64,000 bases of DNA from Glandiceps talaboti. Its lineage: Eukaryota; Hemichordata; Enteropneusta; Spengelidae. The stretch lies in assembly GCF_964340395.1 (NCBI RefSeq), contig NC_135552.1:11750694-11814693 (forward strand), written 5' to 3'. Positions 63,501-64,000 of the stretch are shown one piece after another. The translations under genes were made by a program, and so were the position numbers. The notes beneath the pieces are model-generated. The model was not told the origin of the DNA, made no database searches, and saw only the letters and a program-made list of their open reading frames with translations. Numbering within the stretch: position 1 is the stretch's first letter; every line of letters starts with the position of its first letter.

Positions 63501-63611
63501 ACTTCATAAAAGTCAAAGCATTGTCACAAAAGAGGCATTTTTCTCCTTACCTTGATATAACTGGACAGTAAAAAATAACATCAAAATAAAGCTGTCTTTA
63601 AGACGTCGCAT
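48125..63611 (-). CDS. Receptor tyrosine kinase with Ig and EGF domains (23 exons, 914 aa)
   Basis: Single-pass membrane receptor kinase. Exons 5' to 3': 63551-63611, 60849-60901, 59925-60011, 59414-59524, 58528-58662, 58026-58134, 57556-57683, 56860-57058, 55857-55985, 55364-55553, 54531-54652, 53866-53994, 53246-53449, 52146-52300, 51573-51729, 50891-51001, 50581-50738, 50149-50271, 49825-49907, 49255-49295, 48906-49002, 48570-48669, 48125-48187. All splice in phase to 2745 nt. Domains: signal peptide (1-20); possible cadherin-like module (about 38-150); Ig (187-294, Cys/Trp/Cys); EGF (295-337); Ig (338-441); EGF (442-484); two Cys-rich EGF/laminin-like units (485-552); membrane helix (562-585); kinase (about 620-890). 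Kinase residues: GMGEFG 628-633, Lys652 (VAVK), Glu670, HRDLASRN with Asp751, DFG Asp769, activation-loop [11 protein letters not shown] in place of APE. It should be active. The tail is short and ends SVVV. Subfamily unassigned; the kinase looks RET/FGFR/Tie-like. Confidence 0.9.
49105..49210. repeat. (TTG)n/(TCG)n trinucleotide tract
   Basis: TTG triplets, then TCG triplets, then TTG again, about 45 nt from the 41-nt kinase exon 49255-49295. Confidence 0.95.
52663..52851. repeat. Short inverted repeat (12-bp perfect arms)
   Basis: AATGGAATCGCC at about 52,663 and GGCGATTCCATT at about 52,840, with a GCTCAATATTGAGC palindrome just inside the left arm. Possible small MITE in intron 13 of the receptor kinase gene. 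Confidence 0.45.
54947..55364. repeat. (CA)n/(TACA)n microsatellite reaching a splice donor
   Basis: CA units to about 55,020, then CATA units to 55,364. Read on the gene strand, the intron starts GTATGTATGTATG, so the donor of exon 55364-55553 is the first repeat unit. More than half of this 711-nt intron is repeat. Confidence 0.9.
56172..56276. repeat. (TTTA)n microsatellite
   Basis: TTTA units with TTAC and TATC variants, in intron 8 of the receptor kinase gene. Confidence 0.95.
57266..57529. repeat. (TGTA)n and (TG)n microsatellites
   Basis: TGTA units at 57,266-57,356, a mixed stretch, then about 35 TG units at 57,457-57,529. They fill most of intron 7 of the receptor kinase gene, ending about 27 nt before exon 57556-57683. 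Confidence 0.95.
58731..58761. repeat. (GACT)n microsatellite
   Basis: Seven to eight GACT units in intron 4 of the receptor kinase gene. Confidence 0.9.
61058..61094. repeat. Hairpin TAGACCCTCC-TGT-GGAGGGTCTA
   Basis: A 10-bp perfect core stem, extended by CAGAT/ATCTG at the ends. Similar to the hairpin at 38,072. Intron 1 of the receptor kinase gene (60,902-63,550), which otherwise shows nothing coding. Confidence 0.75.
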
Positions 63612-64000
63612 TGTTGACGCTGTAGACTGCTGCTATGTACCGTTAGATACGAACCAACTATTTATGACGCACTGTAAAAACTATCGATTGAATGTTTTTC
63701 CTTTCCGGAACAATGGAGCGTCTGGTCTGCAAGTGTAAACTTCCCCGCCCTTTCAACTCGTGTCAGAGGTCAGGAGATGTATAAGCTTGGCGCTGTTCAT
63801 ACAATTACAGGCATTCTTTTTCAGTGTGAATGTTAAATGTAACTAGACGTTTGGGCCGTTTCAAACGCTAGGCTCTTCTTCAGGTGTGCTATTCTAAACG
63901 ATACATCAATATGAAAATAAAAGTTACTACCATATGTTTGAAAAATAACGAACTAAAAATAACCACTGCTAAAACCAAACAGAAGAGGAACTATGTATAT
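63612..64000 (-). promoter_or_regulatory. 5' flank of the receptor kinase gene
   Basis: This is the sequence upstream of the start codon at 63611, holding the 5' UTR and probably the promoter. No TATA box stands out. At 63,858-63,895, read on the minus strand, a CCTGAAGAAGAGCC...TTTGAAACGGCC segment looks like a dispersed repeat end rather than promoter sequence. Confidence 0.3.

Overview
The window is eukaryotic: an AT-rich, intron-rich animal genome crowded with simple repeats and small inverted-repeat elements. Coding exons are short (41-219 nt), use GT..AG splice sites and keep reading phase across introns. The gene content (two peroxisomal carnitine acyltransferases, and a receptor tyrosine kinase with Ig, EGF and possibly cadherin-like domains) points to a bilaterian. 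An invertebrate deuterostome would fit, but the species cannot be fixed from the sequence alone. No bacterial operon, CRISPR array or convincing RNA gene was seen. All gene models below were built by hand from splice signals and phase.

Layout. (1) 1-8.5 kb, minus strand: the 5' part of an unrecognised gene for a very basic protein. Its four coding exons lie at 322-4685, its likely first exon ends at 8342, and it continues past the left edge. The intron between the first exon and the start-codon exon holds a 3.3-kb fold-back repeat (4974-8302). (2) 8.75-14.28 kb: no gene seen, only inverted-repeat elements and the probable 3' UTR of the next gene. (3) 14.28-31 kb, minus strand: a complete 15-coding-exon gene for peroxisomal carnitine O-octanoyltransferase (CROT copy 1, 613 aa, C-terminus AKL), with two upstream non-coding exons. 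(4) 31-33.4 kb: head-to-head intergenic region. (5) 33.38-44.94 kb, plus strand: a second complete CROT gene (copy 2, 613 aa, C-terminus SKL) with the same 15 coding exons and the same phases. (6) 44.94-48.12 kb: convergent intergenic region with tandem and inverted repeats and a back-to-back poly(A) signal. (7) 48.13-63.61 kb, minus strand: a complete 23-exon receptor tyrosine kinase gene (914 aa).

How the genes work together. The two CROT genes form an inverted, head-to-head duplicate pair. Both keep the catalytic His327, the STS carnitine-site motif, the small Gly554 that allows medium/long acyl chains, and a PTS1 signal. Both are therefore predicted to be active peroxisomal enzymes that convert chain-shortened acyl-CoA to acylcarnitine. 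The receptor kinase and the basic-protein gene show no functional link to them.

Most of the remaining sequence is repeats: tetranucleotide and dinucleotide tracts, a 36-bp minisatellite, 20-bp and 67-bp tandem arrays, and at least seven MITE-like inverted repeats. Two places where repeats touch gene structure stand out. A receptor-kinase 5' splice site is the first unit of a GTAT microsatellite, and a CROT copy 1 exon-intron junction is duplicated 71 nt downstream.
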